Source: Mycolicibacterium neoaurum | GTDB lineage: Bacteria > Actinomycetota > Actinomycetes > Mycobacteriales > Mycobacteriaceae | Direction: 5' to 3' | Assembly (NCBI RefSeq): GCF_036946495.1 | Contig: NZ_JAQIIX010000002.1 | Span: forward strand, 2,604,001 to 2,668,000 | DNA length: 64,000 bases | In this document: positions 15,961-25,498 of the stretch, piece by piece | How positions within the stretch are numbered: the stretch's first letter is position 1 | Layout of the letters: the number at the start of each line of letters is the position of its first letter | Made by a program: the position numbers and the translations under genes | Notes under the pieces: model-generated | The model's input: the letters and a program-made list of their open reading frames with translations, nothing else | Database searches by the model: none | Told to the model about the DNA's origin: nothing

Positions 15961-17675
15961 CGCTGCGAGGACGAACGCAGGCTGCGCACCGCATCGATGC
16001 GCGCCTTGATCTGCTCGCCGGTGGCCGCGGCCAGCACCGGGCCGCCGCAGAGCTGACGCAACTCGTTGTGGATCTGCCCGTGGCTCTTGCCTGTGCGGTG
16101 ATGGGCGATGGACACCAGCGCGTTGAGTTCGCGACGTAGTTCCTGCAATTGACCGTGGGTGGTGCGCGGTGGTGGCGGACCGCCCGCGGCGGCGGCTGCC
16201 GCGGTGCGCTTCTGGAGTTGCTCGTCTTGGCGCTTGCTGAGCAGATCGCGCATCTGCGTGGCGTCCAGCAGACCGGGGATGCCGAGATAATCGGCCTCCT
16301 CCTCGCTACCCGCGGCCGCGGCGGTGCCGAAGGTGGAACCGTCGAAGATCACCTGGTCGAGCTCGGCGTCGGCGCCCAGTGACTCGAAACCGCGGTCCTG
16401 ATCGGACTTCTCGTCCTTGGTCTTGTTGGCGTCGGCGATCAGCTCGTCATCGAGACCGTCGGATTCACGGTGCGGCTTGCCCAGCACGTGGTTGCGTTGG
16501 GCTTCCATCTCGCTGGCCAGCTGCAGCAGGTTGGGCACCGAGGGCAGGAAGATGCTTGCCGTTTCACCGGGACGTCTGCTGCGCACGAAGCGACCGATCG
16601 CCTGGGCGAAGAACAGGGGTGTCGAGGCGCTGGTGGCGTACACGCCGACGGCAAGCCGAGGCACGTCGACACCCTCGGACACCATCCGCACCGCGACCAT
16701 CCACGGTGTGGCCGCCTCGGAGAACTGTGAGATGCGGCTCGATGCGGTCGGGTCGTCGGAGAGCACCACCGTCGGCTCCTGCCCGGTGATGGTGGTCAGC
16801 AGCTTGGCGTAGGCCCGCGCAGTGGTCTGATCCGAGGCGATGATCATGCCGCCGGCGTCAGGCACGTGCTCGCGTTTCTGCATCAGCCGCTTGTGGGCGG
16901 CCGCGATCACCGCGGGCATCCACTGGCCCTCCGGATTGAGCGCGGTACGCCAGGCGCGGGCGGTCTGCTCGGCGGTCAACGGTTCCCCGAGCCGCGCGGC
17001 GTGCTCCTCACCGGCGCTGTCCCGCCAGCGGGCCTCCCCGGAGTAGGCCATGAACACCACCGGTCGGACCACGTTGTCGGCCAGCGCGTCGGCGTAGCCG
17101 TAGACATGGTCGGCCTTGGAACGCTGGAAACCCGCGGCGTCGGTCTCGTAGGTGACGAAGGGGATGGGACTGTCGTCGGAGCGGAACGGGGTTCCGGTGA
17201 GGGCGAGCCGACGGGTGGCGTCGTCGTAGGCCTCGCGGATGGCATCCCCCCACGACTTGGCATCGCCGCCGTGGTGGATCTCGTCGAAGATGACCAGCGT
17301 CTTGTAGTTCTCGGTGCGCACCCGGTGCCGGGTGGGGTGGCTGGCCACCTGGGCGTAGGTGACCACGATGCCGTGATAGTCGCTGGAGGTGTGCGAGGCG
17401 GAGTTGCTGAACTTGGGATCGAGCGCCAAGCCGAACCGGGACGCGGACTGCGCCCACTGCGTCTTGAGGTGCTCGGTGGGGACGACGACCACGACCTGGG
17501 TCACGGTGCCGTCGGCCAGCAACTCCGAAGCGATGCGCAGAGCGAACGTGGTCTTACCGGCTCCAGGGGTGGCGACAGCCAGGAAGTCCCGCGGCTTGGC
17601 CGCCAGGTACTTCACCAACGCCCGACGCTGCCAGCTCCGCAAATCCTGGGTGCTGGGCGCTGCACTAGCCGACAC
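15957..17675 (-). CDS. superfamily 2 DExH helicase
   Basis: A 572-residue helicase-like ATPase of the type III restriction/XPB-like SF2 group. Motifs in order: Q-like RSWQRRALVKYL, Walker A ATPGAGKTT (~residue 40), DEIHHGGD (DExH), LTGTPFRSD (motif III), and QAIGRFVRSRRPGE (motif VI). A C-terminal ~130-residue extension is rich in Lys, Gln and Ala. Start GTG 17675 has AGGAG 8 bases upstream. No methylase or other restriction gene is adjacent, so a DNA repair or housekeeping role is more likely than restriction. Partner and substrate are unknown. Confidence 0.88.
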   Translation of the reverse strand: MSASAAPSTQDLRSWQRRALVKYLAAKPRDFLAVATPGAGKTTFALRIASELLADGTVTQVVVVVPTEHLKTQWAQSASRFGLALDPKFSNSASHTSSDYHGIVVTYAQVASHPTRHRVRTENYKTLVIFDEIHHGGDAKSWGDAIREAYDDATRRLALTGTPFRSDDSPIPFVTYETDAAGFQRSKADHVYGYADALADNVVRPVVFMAYSGEARWRDSAGEEHAARLGEPLTAEQTARAWRTALNPEGQWMPAVIAAAHKRLMQKREHVPDAGGMIIASDQTTARAYAKLLTTITGQEPTVVLSDDPTASSRISQFSEAATPWMVAVRMVSEGVDVPRLAVGVYATSASTPLFFAQAIGRFVRSRRPGETASIFLPSVPNLLQLASEMEAQRNHVLGKPHRESDGLDDELIADANKTKDEKSDQDRGFESLGADAELDQVIFDGSTFGTAAAAGSEEEADYLGIPGLLDATQMRDLLSKRQDEQLQKRTAAAAAAGGPPPPRTTHGQLQELRRELNALVSIAHHRTGKSHGQIHNELRQLCGGPVLAAATGEQIKARIDAVRSLRSSSQR

Positions 17676-17764
17676 CCGAGACTCCTATCTGGTCGAAGGG
17701 CAGTCTAGGGCAAGGGGTTCCGGGTTCGCATATCCGCTGCGCGAGTCCCGCTTCCGCCGGCGTG

Positions 17765-18259
17765 TCAGACGAAGAAGTTGTCGTTGTCGATGAACCACTG
17801 GGTGCGCTCGTCGTCGGTCAACTCGCCGAGGCGGGTCAGGTTCTCGAAGTAGTGCTCCCGTGGCGCGCCGGGAGCAAACAGCATCAACATCGCCGCAGGC
17901 GCGTCGGCGGTGTTGCGGAAGCCGTGCACCCCGCCCGGCGGGACGTACAGGAAATCGTTGGGGCCGGCCGTCGACCAGTCGGCACCGTCGTAGATCTCGA
18001 CGTCACCGGAGAGCACATAGAATGCCTCGCTCATGGCGCGGTGGAAGTGCGGTCCGGGCCCGCCGGCCCGCGCGCTGAGCTCGATGCGGTAGAGCCCGTA
18101 GTCGCCGCCGGTCTGTTGTTGGTTCGCCAGGTAGTGATAGCGGACCAGGCCGAGCGAATCGTGGTCGGCCGGAGCGTCGGCGCGGCGCACCCAGGCGCTG
18201 ACCTCCGGCTCGTCCGCGGTGTAGCGGGGCGGGGGATAGGGCGGTACGACCAGGGACAC
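17765..18259 (-). CDS. cupin-domain protein
   Basis: A 164-residue protein with one cupin barrel. Motif 1 GPHFHRAMSEAFYVLSG carries the metal-binding His, His and Glu; motif 2 PPGGVHGFRN carries the last His. The metal site is therefore complete, but dioxygenase, isomerase and sensor roles all remain open. Start GTG 18259 has TAGCGT exactly six bases upstream (leaderless). It follows the SDR in the same orientation. Confidence 0.85.
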   Translation of the reverse strand: MSLVVPPYPPPRYTADEPEVSAWVRRADAPADHDSLGLVRYHYLANQQQTGGDYGLYRIELSARAGGPGPHFHRAMSEAFYVLSGDVEIYDGADWSTAGPNDFLYVPPGGVHGFRNTADAPAAMLMLFAPGAPREHYFENLTRLGELTDDERTQWFIDNDNFFV

Positions 18260-18268
18260 ACCCCCACG

Positions 18269-19165
18269 CTAGACCGCGAAGAGGACCCCGGTGAGCTCTT
18301 CGGAGACCGTCCACAGGCGCTGCTGCAGGGCTACGTCGTAGGACTGATCGCTGGAGGCGACGACGACCGGTGCGCCGCGCCATTGCGCCAGGTTCGCAGG
18401 CCCGTAGTACTGACCGCCCAGTACGCCGGGGTCGGTCGCGGCGCGCAATGTCGGTAGGGCTCCGTCAGCGGCGGTTTGCGCTGCGACCTTGGTGACCAGT
18501 TCGGTGACCGGCCTGGCCAGCGCAGGCAGGTTGCGGGCCAGCTCGGTGCTCGACGTGCCCGGGTGGGCAGCGACGGCGATGGTCATGCCGCGCGGTGCGA
18601 GCCGGCGCTGCAGTTCATAGGTGAACATCAGATTGGCGAGCTTGGATTGGGCGTAGGCGCCGAGGCGGCTGTAGGAGCGTTCCCACTGCAGATCGTCGAA
18701 GTGGATGGCGCCACCCATCTTGTGACCGTTGCTGCTGACGGTGACGACGCGGGAGCCCGGCGTGTCGAGCAGCGTGTCCAGCAGCAGGCCGGTCAACGCG
18801 AAGTGGCCCAGATGGTTGGTGCCGAATTGCAGTTCGAAACCGTCTGCAGTCGTGCTCTTCGGCGGGGTCATCACGCCCGCGTTGTTGATCAGCAGATCGA
18901 TGCGCTCATGCGCGCCGCGCAGCTCGGCAGCCGCGGCCCGCACCGATTCCAGCGAGCCGAGATCGAGTTCCTGGACGCTGACGTTCCCGGTGAGCTGGGC
19001 GGCGGCGCGCTTGCCCTTGTCGGTATCTCGGACCGCGAGGACTACGTGCGCGCCGTGTTCGGCGAGCGCCTTGGCGGTCTCGAACCCGAGTCCGGTGTTG
19101 GCGCCAGTGATGACCGCCGTGCGGCCGCTCTGGTCGGGAATATGGTGGGTGGTCCAGTGGGTCAT
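18269..19165 (-). CDS. short-chain dehydrogenase/reductase, paralog of the 6486 gene
   Basis: A 298-residue classical SDR. Seen: TGANTGLGFETAKALAE, DLGSL, NNAGVM, catalytic Ser in VTVSSNGHK and YAQSK. Long stretches are shared with the SDR at 6486-7409 (for example ADGFELQFGTNHLGHFALTG), so the two are paralogs within one window. ATG 19165 is chosen for the AGGAG about 8 bases upstream. It is divergent from a TetR gene that starts 86 bases away, the usual arrangement for a regulator and its target. Confidence 0.9.
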   Translation of the reverse strand: MTHWTTHHIPDQSGRTAVITGANTGLGFETAKALAEHGAHVVLAVRDTDKGKRAAAQLTGNVSVQELDLGSLESVRAAAAELRGAHERIDLLINNAGVMTPPKSTTADGFELQFGTNHLGHFALTGLLLDTLLDTPGSRVVTVSSNGHKMGGAIHFDDLQWERSYSRLGAYAQSKLANLMFTYELQRRLAPRGMTIAVAAHPGTSSTELARNLPALARPVTELVTKVAAQTAADGALPTLRAATDPGVLGGQYYGPANLAQWRGAPVVVASSDQSYDVALQQRLWTVSEELTGVLFAV

Positions 19166-19250
19166 GGGAAACTCCTGGTTCGGGCGGGTTTCGGTCATAT
19201 ACGGAACGAGCGCCCCGCTTAATTGGTTCCCGGGAGGTGGTGACGAATTC

Positions 19251-19814
19251 ATGCGAGCCGATGCCGCTCGTAACCGCGCCCGGATTCTGCAGGTCGCCTA
19301 CGAAACCTTCGCCGCCGACGGTCTCGGGGTTCCCATCGATGAGATCGCCCGTCGCGCGGGTGTGGGGGCGGGCACCGTCTACCGACATTTCCCCGCCAAG
19401 GAGGACCTGTTCCGTGCGGTCGTCGCCGACCGGATCCGGACGCTGGTCGACCGAGGTCGGGAGTTGGCGCAGGCCGATCCTGCGGGCGGGCTGTACACCT
19501 TTCTGAAGTCGATGGTGCTGCAGTGGGGCGCTGCCGACCGCGGCCTCGTCGACGCGCTGGCCGGGATGGGCATCGACGCGAACGCGGCGATGCCCGAGGC
19601 CGAAGGTGACTTCCTGGCGATGCTGGCCGATCTCGTCGACGCCGGCCAGCGGGCCGGAACGGTCCGGCCCGACGTCACTGTGCCCGAGGTCAAGGCGTTG
19701 ATGGTCGGCTGCCAGGCGGCCCAGGCCTACAACCCCGAGGCGGCCGGACACGTCACCGACATCGTGTTCGACGGACTCCGTCCGCATTTGCAGTCACGCC
19801 GATCGGAACGGTAG
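19251..19814 (+). CDS. TetR-family transcriptional regulator
   Basis: A 187-residue repressor. The HTH is visible at residues ~8-55: ARNRARILQVAYETFAADG, then VPIDEIARRAGVGAGTVYRH and FPAKEDLFRAV. Start ATG 19251 with GGGAGG about 12 bases upstream. It is divergent from the SDR at 18269. The shared 85-base gap contains a weak GGAAC...GTTCC inverted repeat (19203-19230) that could be its operator. Confidence 0.9.
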   Translation: MRADAARNRARILQVAYETFAADGLGVPIDEIARRAGVGAGTVYRHFPAKEDLFRAVVADRIRTLVDRGRELAQADPAGGLYTFLKSMVLQWGAADRGLVDALAGMGIDANAAMPEAEGDFLAMLADLVDAGQRAGTVRPDVTVPEVKALMVGCQAAQAYNPEAAGHVTDIVFDGLRPHLQSRRSER

Positions 19815-19848
19815 GCACCGCGGGCCGACCGCGGCAACATGGCCGGTT

Positions 19849-20661
19849 ATGGTGACCCAGATCGCGGCGATTCCGCATGCCCGGCATTCGTTGCCGTGGT
19901 GGCGACGCCCCGGGGTCCTGCGCTCGCTGGCGCCGATCACACTGCTTGTGCTGTGGCAACTGGCCAGCCAGAGCGGGTTGCTCTCGGCCAAAATCCTGCC
20001 CGCGCCGTCGGCGGTGTTGGAGGCGGGGGTCTCGGTGATCGAGTCCGGTGCGCTGGCCGATGCGCTGTTGGTGTCCGGGCAACGGGCGCTGCTCGGTTTC
20101 GTCCTCGGCGCGACGGCCGGGATCGGGTTCGGGATCCTGGCAGGTCTGTCGAAGATCGGTGAGTACGCCGTCGACCCGCCGCTGCAGATGCTGCGCACCA
20201 TCCCGCTGTTCGGCCTGATCCCGCTGTTCATCATCTGGTTCGGCATCGGCGAGGAACCGAAGGTCTATCTGATCGCGCTGGGTGTCGCGTTCCCGCTATA
20301 CCTGAACACCTTCGCCGCCATCCGCCAGCTCGATCCCAAGCTCGTCGAATTGGGTGAGGTGCTCGGGCTGAGCCGCGGCGAGCGGCTGCGCCATCTGGTC
20401 ATCCCTGGTGCCCTGCCGCAGATCCTGGTCGGCATGCGGCAGAGCCTCGGCATCGCCTGGCTGTCGCTGATCGTGGCCGAACAGATCAACGCCAGCGCCG
20501 GACTGGGCTACATCATCAACAACGCCCGTGAATTCCTGCGTACCGACATCGTGATCTTCGGTCTGCTCGTCTACGGACTGCTGGGGTTGGTGACCGACTC
20601 GATCGTGCGCTGGCTGGAGCGGTGGGCGCTGCGCTGGCGGCCCGGGGCGGTGGCCCGATGA
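19849..20661 (+). CDS. ABC transporter permease, sulfonate/nitrate/taurine type
   Basis: A 270-residue inner-membrane permease of the SsuC/TauC/NrtB family. A first hydrophobic helix lies near residues 24-44, then six-helix BPD-type topology. The EAA-loop region reads EVLGLSRGERLRHLVIPGALPQIL. It is followed by the ATPase gene with a four-base ATGA overlap and then the binding protein, so the three form a complete importer. The start at ATG 19849 is 34 bases after the TetR stop. Confidence 0.9.
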   Translation: MVTQIAAIPHARHSLPWWRRPGVLRSLAPITLLVLWQLASQSGLLSAKILPAPSAVLEAGVSVIESGALADALLVSGQRALLGFVLGATAGIGFGILAGLSKIGEYAVDPPLQMLRTIPLFGLIPLFIIWFGIGEEPKVYLIALGVAFPLYLNTFAAIRQLDPKLVELGEVLGLSRGERLRHLVIPGALPQILVGMRQSLGIAWLSLIVAEQINASAGLGYIINNAREFLRTDIVIFGLLVYGLLGLVTDSIVRWLERWALRWRPGAVAR

Positions 20662-21374
20662 GCGCCGTAGTACGCGGGCTGACCAAGCGCTTCGACGGAC
20701 GCGCGGTGCTCGACGGTATCGACCTGAGCGTGGGCCGCGGCGAGATCGTCGCGCTGGTGGGGCGAAGCGGTTCCGGTAAATCCACCCTGCTTCGGGTGCT
20801 GGCCGGGCTGTCCGATGACCACGACGGGCACGTCGACGTCCACGGCACCCCGACGGTGGTGTTCCAGGAACCGCGACTGGTGCCGTGGCTGTCGGTGACC
20901 CGCAACGTGGTACTCGGCGATCCGCAGCGTCGCCGCAAGCGCGCGGCCGAGGAGAACGCGCGTCGCGTGCTCGGCGAGGTCGGCCTGCCTCATCGCGTCG
21001 ATGCCTGGCCGTTGACGCTGTCCGGCGGCGAGGCTCAGCGGGCCGCGCTGGCCAGGGCTCTGGTCGCCGAGCCCACCCTGTTGTTGCTCGACGAACCGTT
21101 CGGTGCGCTGGATGCCCTGACCCGGTTGGCGATGCACGACCTGTTGCTGAAGCTGTTTGTCGAGCATGGATTCGGGGTTCTGCTGGTGACTCACGATGTG
21201 GCCGAGGCCGTGACGCTGGCCGACCGCGTCCTGATCCTCGACGAGGGCCGCATCGCCCACGCCGTCGACATCGACCTGCCCCGGCCGCGCAGCCATGCCT
21301 CTCCGGACGCCGCCGTGTACACGGCTCGGCTGCTGGAACTGCTGGGCGTCGACGTCCTGCAACGACAACACTGA
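20658..21374 (+). CDS. ABC transporter ATP-binding protein, SsuB/TauB type
   Basis: A 238-residue ATPase powering the importer encoded with it. Walker A GRSGSGKST, Q-loop VVFQEPRLVPW, signature LSGGEAQR, Walker B LLLLDEPFGALD and the H-loop His in LLVTHDVAEA are all present. ATG 20658 overlaps the permease stop. The EPRLVPWLSV segment after the Q-loop is common in the nitrate/sulfonate/taurine subfamily. Confidence 0.92.
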   Translation: MSAVVRGLTKRFDGRAVLDGIDLSVGRGEIVALVGRSGSGKSTLLRVLAGLSDDHDGHVDVHGTPTVVFQEPRLVPWLSVTRNVVLGDPQRRRKRAAEENARRVLGEVGLPHRVDAWPLTLSGGEAQRAALARALVAEPTLLLLDEPFGALDALTRLAMHDLLLKLFVEHGFGVLLVTHDVAEAVTLADRVLILDEGRIAHAVDIDLPRPRSHASPDAAVYTARLLELLGVDVLQRQH

Positions 21375-21384
21375 GGAACATCTG

Positions 21385-22362
21385 GTGAAGATCGCATCGC
21401 TGTTGGTGGCCCTGATGATGGCTCTGACGGCCTGCGCGGGCGGCTCGGAGAAGGCCGCGCCCGCCGGGCCCGTCGACCTGTCGACGGTGACGTTGAAGGT
21501 CGGTGACCAGCGGGCGATTTCCATCGAGGTGCTGATGAAGGCCTCCGGTCAGCTCGCCACGTTGCCCTACAAGGTCGAGTTCTCCACCTTCACCGCGGGC
21601 CCGCCGCTGGTGGAGGCGGCCAGTGCGGGCGGTATCCACCTGGCCCAGGTCGGCAACACCCCCGGCGTGTTCGGCGCGGCGGCCGGCGCGGACATCAAGT
21701 TCGTCGGCGCGCTGCAGGCCACCGGTAAGGGCGACGCGATCCTGGTGGCCAAGCAGTCGCCGGTGTCCGGGGTTGCCGATCTCAAGGGCAAGAAGGTCGC
21801 GGTCACCAAGGGCAGCTCGGCCAACGCCAACCTGCTGTTGCATCTGAAGAAGGCCGGCCTGGGCCTCTCCGATATCGAACCCGTGTACGTCGCGCCCGCC
21901 GATGGTTACGCCGCGCTCACCCGCGGCGAGGTGGATGCGTGGGCGGTGTGGGATCCCTATACCGCGATCGCCGAGCAGGAGATCGGCGCGCGGATCATCG
22001 CGGCGGCCGACACTGCGGGCAATGGCTACAACTTCTGGGTCGCCTCATCGGGTGCGCTGGACGACGCGGGAGTCAGTGCGGCGATCGCCGACTTTTTGGA
22101 TCGCTATGCGGTGGCCACGAAGTGGTCCGAGGACAATCTCGACCGATGGTCGGCCGACTACGCGAAGCTGACCGATATCAGTCCGCAGGCGTCCACGACC
22201 ACCTGGACGCGGTCTCTCAAGCGGCCTGTCCCGCTCTCCGCCGACGTCGTGGCCTCCGAGCAGCAGATCGCCGATGCGTTCACCGAGGCCAAGGAGTTCC
22301 CGGGTGCGGTCGAGATCGCCGATTTCGTCGACGACCGGTTCCAGGGGGACGGCGGACAGTGA
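21385..22362 (+). CDS. ABC transporter substrate-binding lipoprotein, SsuA type
   Basis: A 325-residue extracytoplasmic binding protein. A short signal peptide ends in the lipobox LTAC with the lipidated Cys near residue 16. The mature part has the features of the aliphatic sulfonate family (GPPLVEAASAGGIHLAQVGN and KVAVTKGSSANANLLLHL). Start GTG 21385 with GAGGA about 8 bases upstream. It is the last gene of the transporter operon and ends 163 bases before groEL2. A sulfonate-like ligand is inferred from family only. Confidence 0.88.
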   Translation: MKIASLLVALMMALTACAGGSEKAAPAGPVDLSTVTLKVGDQRAISIEVLMKASGQLATLPYKVEFSTFTAGPPLVEAASAGGIHLAQVGNTPGVFGAAAGADIKFVGALQATGKGDAILVAKQSPVSGVADLKGKKVAVTKGSSANANLLLHLKKAGLGLSDIEPVYVAPADGYAALTRGEVDAWAVWDPYTAIAEQEIGARIIAAADTAGNGYNFWVASSGALDDAGVSAAIADFLDRYAVATKWSEDNLDRWSADYAKLTDISPQASTTTWTRSLKRPVPLSADVVASEQQIADAFTEAKEFPGAVEIADFVDDRFQGDGGQ

Positions 22363-22363
22363 C

Positions 22364-22390
22364 CTTGCACTCGCCATGCCCGAGTGCTAA
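22364..22390. promoter_or_regulatory. CIRCE-like operator, distal copy
   Basis: CTTGCACTC, nine bases, then GAGTGCTAA. The right half is an exact half of the CIRCE consensus (TTAGCACTC-N9-GAGTGCTAA) and the left half differs at two or three positions. CIRCE is the binding site of the heat-shock repressor HrcA. It begins two bases after the transporter stop. Confidence 0.7.
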
Positions 22391-22398
22391 AAATGGTG

Positions 22399-22425
22399 TT
22401 GGCACTCTCGATCTGTGAGTGCCAG
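22399..22425. promoter_or_regulatory. CIRCE operator of groEL2, proximal copy
   Basis: TTGGCACTC, nine bases (TCGATCTGT), then GAGTGCCAG. The halves are near-perfect inverted repeats matching the HrcA-binding CIRCE element, about 100 bases upstream of the groEL2 start. It is centred 35 bases from the distal copy. Confidence 0.88.
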
Positions 22426-22525
22426 GTCGGGACGGTGAGGCGGGGAGCACACCCACGCCGTCCGTCGCGGGCACTGAACCCGACCAATGAGACGTGCAAT
22501 TCCCAACCGGAGGAATCACTTCGCA

Positions 22526-24151
<1,626 letters not shown>

Positions 24152-24163
24152 GTCCTGTTTTTC

Positions 24164-24200
24164 GGAAAGCCCGGTCCCGTTCGCGGGGCCGGGCTTTTCC
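24164..24200 (+). terminator. Rho-independent terminator after groEL2
   Basis: GGAAAGCCCGGTCCCG pairs with CGGGGCCGGGCTTTTCC across a four-base loop, ending in a short T run, 12 bases after the groEL2 stop. It can also serve the convergent gene ending at 24228. Confidence 0.9.
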
Positions 24201-24227
24201 AATGTTCGCCTGACAGCGTCGTCATGC

Positions 24228-25061
24228 CTATATATCCACGACGGCGCTGTCAGCGGAACATTGCGTCGGGCCGCGATGCTCGCGGCGGCGGACGATGGCC
24301 AGAATGTCACCCACCACCACGTCCCAGCGGTAGACAACATCCTCATAGGTCAGTCGAATCACCAGAAACCCCAGGCTCGTTGCGACCCTGTCCCTGGTTC
24401 GGTCGTCCTGGTACTTCGGCAGATGGTGCTCCCGGCTGTCGGCTTCGATGATCAGTCGCCGGCCCACCAGAAAGTCGACCCGCCCGACACCGGGAATGTC
24501 CACTTGGGTCCGGAGTCCGATGCCGAGGGCTCGCAGCCGTAATCGGATGATCGTCTCGGTTCCCGATTCACTGCGGGCATCACATCGGTCGGCGAGGTTC
24601 AGGCGCGCAAAGGGCGATGCCGCGACGATCGACCGCGCGTCGGCCATCTCGATCATTCGCTTGTTCAGCATCGAGTCCAACACGATGACGAGCTGCTCGG
24701 CGTCGAGGCAATTGGCCGCCGAGGCCACCGCGATGTCGACCGGGTCGACGGCGGCGAGAATCGGTGGGTCGAGGCGGTAGGGGTGGCAGGACCGCACCCC
24801 CGGGCGGCGCGCACGTTTGGGATAGCGCACGTGTAGCGCCGCATCGAGAACCCAGACTCGACCCAGACGCAGCGCCGAGGTGCACCCGAGGACGCCGCCG
24901 GCCGATACCGCGCGAACGACCTGCGGATCCGCAGACGGGCCGGCGTACCAACCGCGCCGCAGCCGCGTCCAGGTCGGCGGTGGCGCGACCCCCGCGGCCC
25001 GCAGTTGCGCCGCCGAGAGCACCCCGCCGTTCGCCGCGAGGGCACGCTCGATTCCGGTCAC
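24228..25061 (-). CDS. hypothetical protein with AbiEi-like N-terminus and PD-(D/E)XK endonuclease-like C-terminus
   Basis: A 277-residue protein. The first ~50 residues (GGVLSAAQLRAAGVAPPPTW and RLRRGWYAG) resemble the winged-helix start of AbiEi-type antitoxin/regulator proteins. The last third (GVGRVDFLVGRRLIIEADS, then HHLPKYQDDRTRDRVATSLG) matches the DUF559/Vsr-like nuclease core, with candidate metal ligands Asp in VDF and Glu in IIEAD. Start GTG 25061. It stands alone, convergent with groEL2, with no partner toxin visible. The function is unknown. Confidence 0.75.
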   Translation of the reverse strand: MTGIERALAANGGVLSAAQLRAAGVAPPPTWTRLRRGWYAGPSADPQVVRAVSAGGVLGCTSALRLGRVWVLDAALHVRYPKRARRPGVRSCHPYRLDPPILAAVDPVDIAVASAANCLDAEQLVIVLDSMLNKRMIEMADARSIVAASPFARLNLADRCDARSESGTETIIRLRLRALGIGLRTQVDIPGVGRVDFLVGRRLIIEADSREHHLPKYQDDRTRDRVATSLGFLVIRLTYEDVVYRWDVVVGDILAIVRRREHRGPTQCSADSAVVDI

Positions 25062-25123
25062 ACTCCGATCTCAGCTCACACCGATGCCGCCCGACAGCCC
25101 CGGGCAGTCGCCCTGTGGATAAC

Positions 25124-25498
25124 TCAGTGCTTGAGCGGGACGCAGTCGTGTAAGCCACCGGGATCGGTGCCGGCACCGGGTTCGACCGCGCTTCGGTGCA
25201 GCACCGCGCGGCGCGGGGTCAGCCGGACGCTGTCCTCGACCACCTCGGCGGTGCCGTCGACGATCAGCGAGTATCCGGTCGGCTCCCGGGGCGGCCACAA
25301 CACGGTGATGGCCTCATGCGACTGCGAATTGCGGCGGGTGGTGTTGCCCAGCGGCCCGATGGTGAAGACGCCGTCGGCAAGGACGGGTGTGACGGCCACG
25401 GTGTGCGCGCGGAAATCGTCGCCGACGGTGATCAGGTAGCCGAACGGAAAATCGGCAAGAGTCTCGGCGAGCTTGTCCAGATCGACCTTCACGCTCAT
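25124..25498 (-). CDS. pyridoxamine 5'-phosphate oxidase-fold protein
   Basis: A 124-residue split-barrel flavin/F420-binding-type protein, seen in FGYLITVGDDFRAHTVAVTP and RRNSQSHEAITVLWPP followed by YSLIVDGTAEVV. Such proteins bind FMN, F420 or haem; the cofactor cannot be decided here. ATG 25498 overlaps the stop of the deacylase gene upstream (ATGA), so the two are translated together. Confidence 0.75.
   Translation of the reverse strand: MSVKVDLDKLAETLADFPFGYLITVGDDFRAHTVAVTPVLADGVFTIGPLGNTTRRNSQSHEAITVLWPPREPTGYSLIVDGTAEVVEDSVRLTPRRAVLHRSAVEPGAGTDPGGLHDCVPLKH

Noticed and set aside
19203..19230. GGAAC...GTTCC as TetR operator
   Set aside because: Five-base arms with an 18-base spacer occur often by chance; noted only in the TetR entry.
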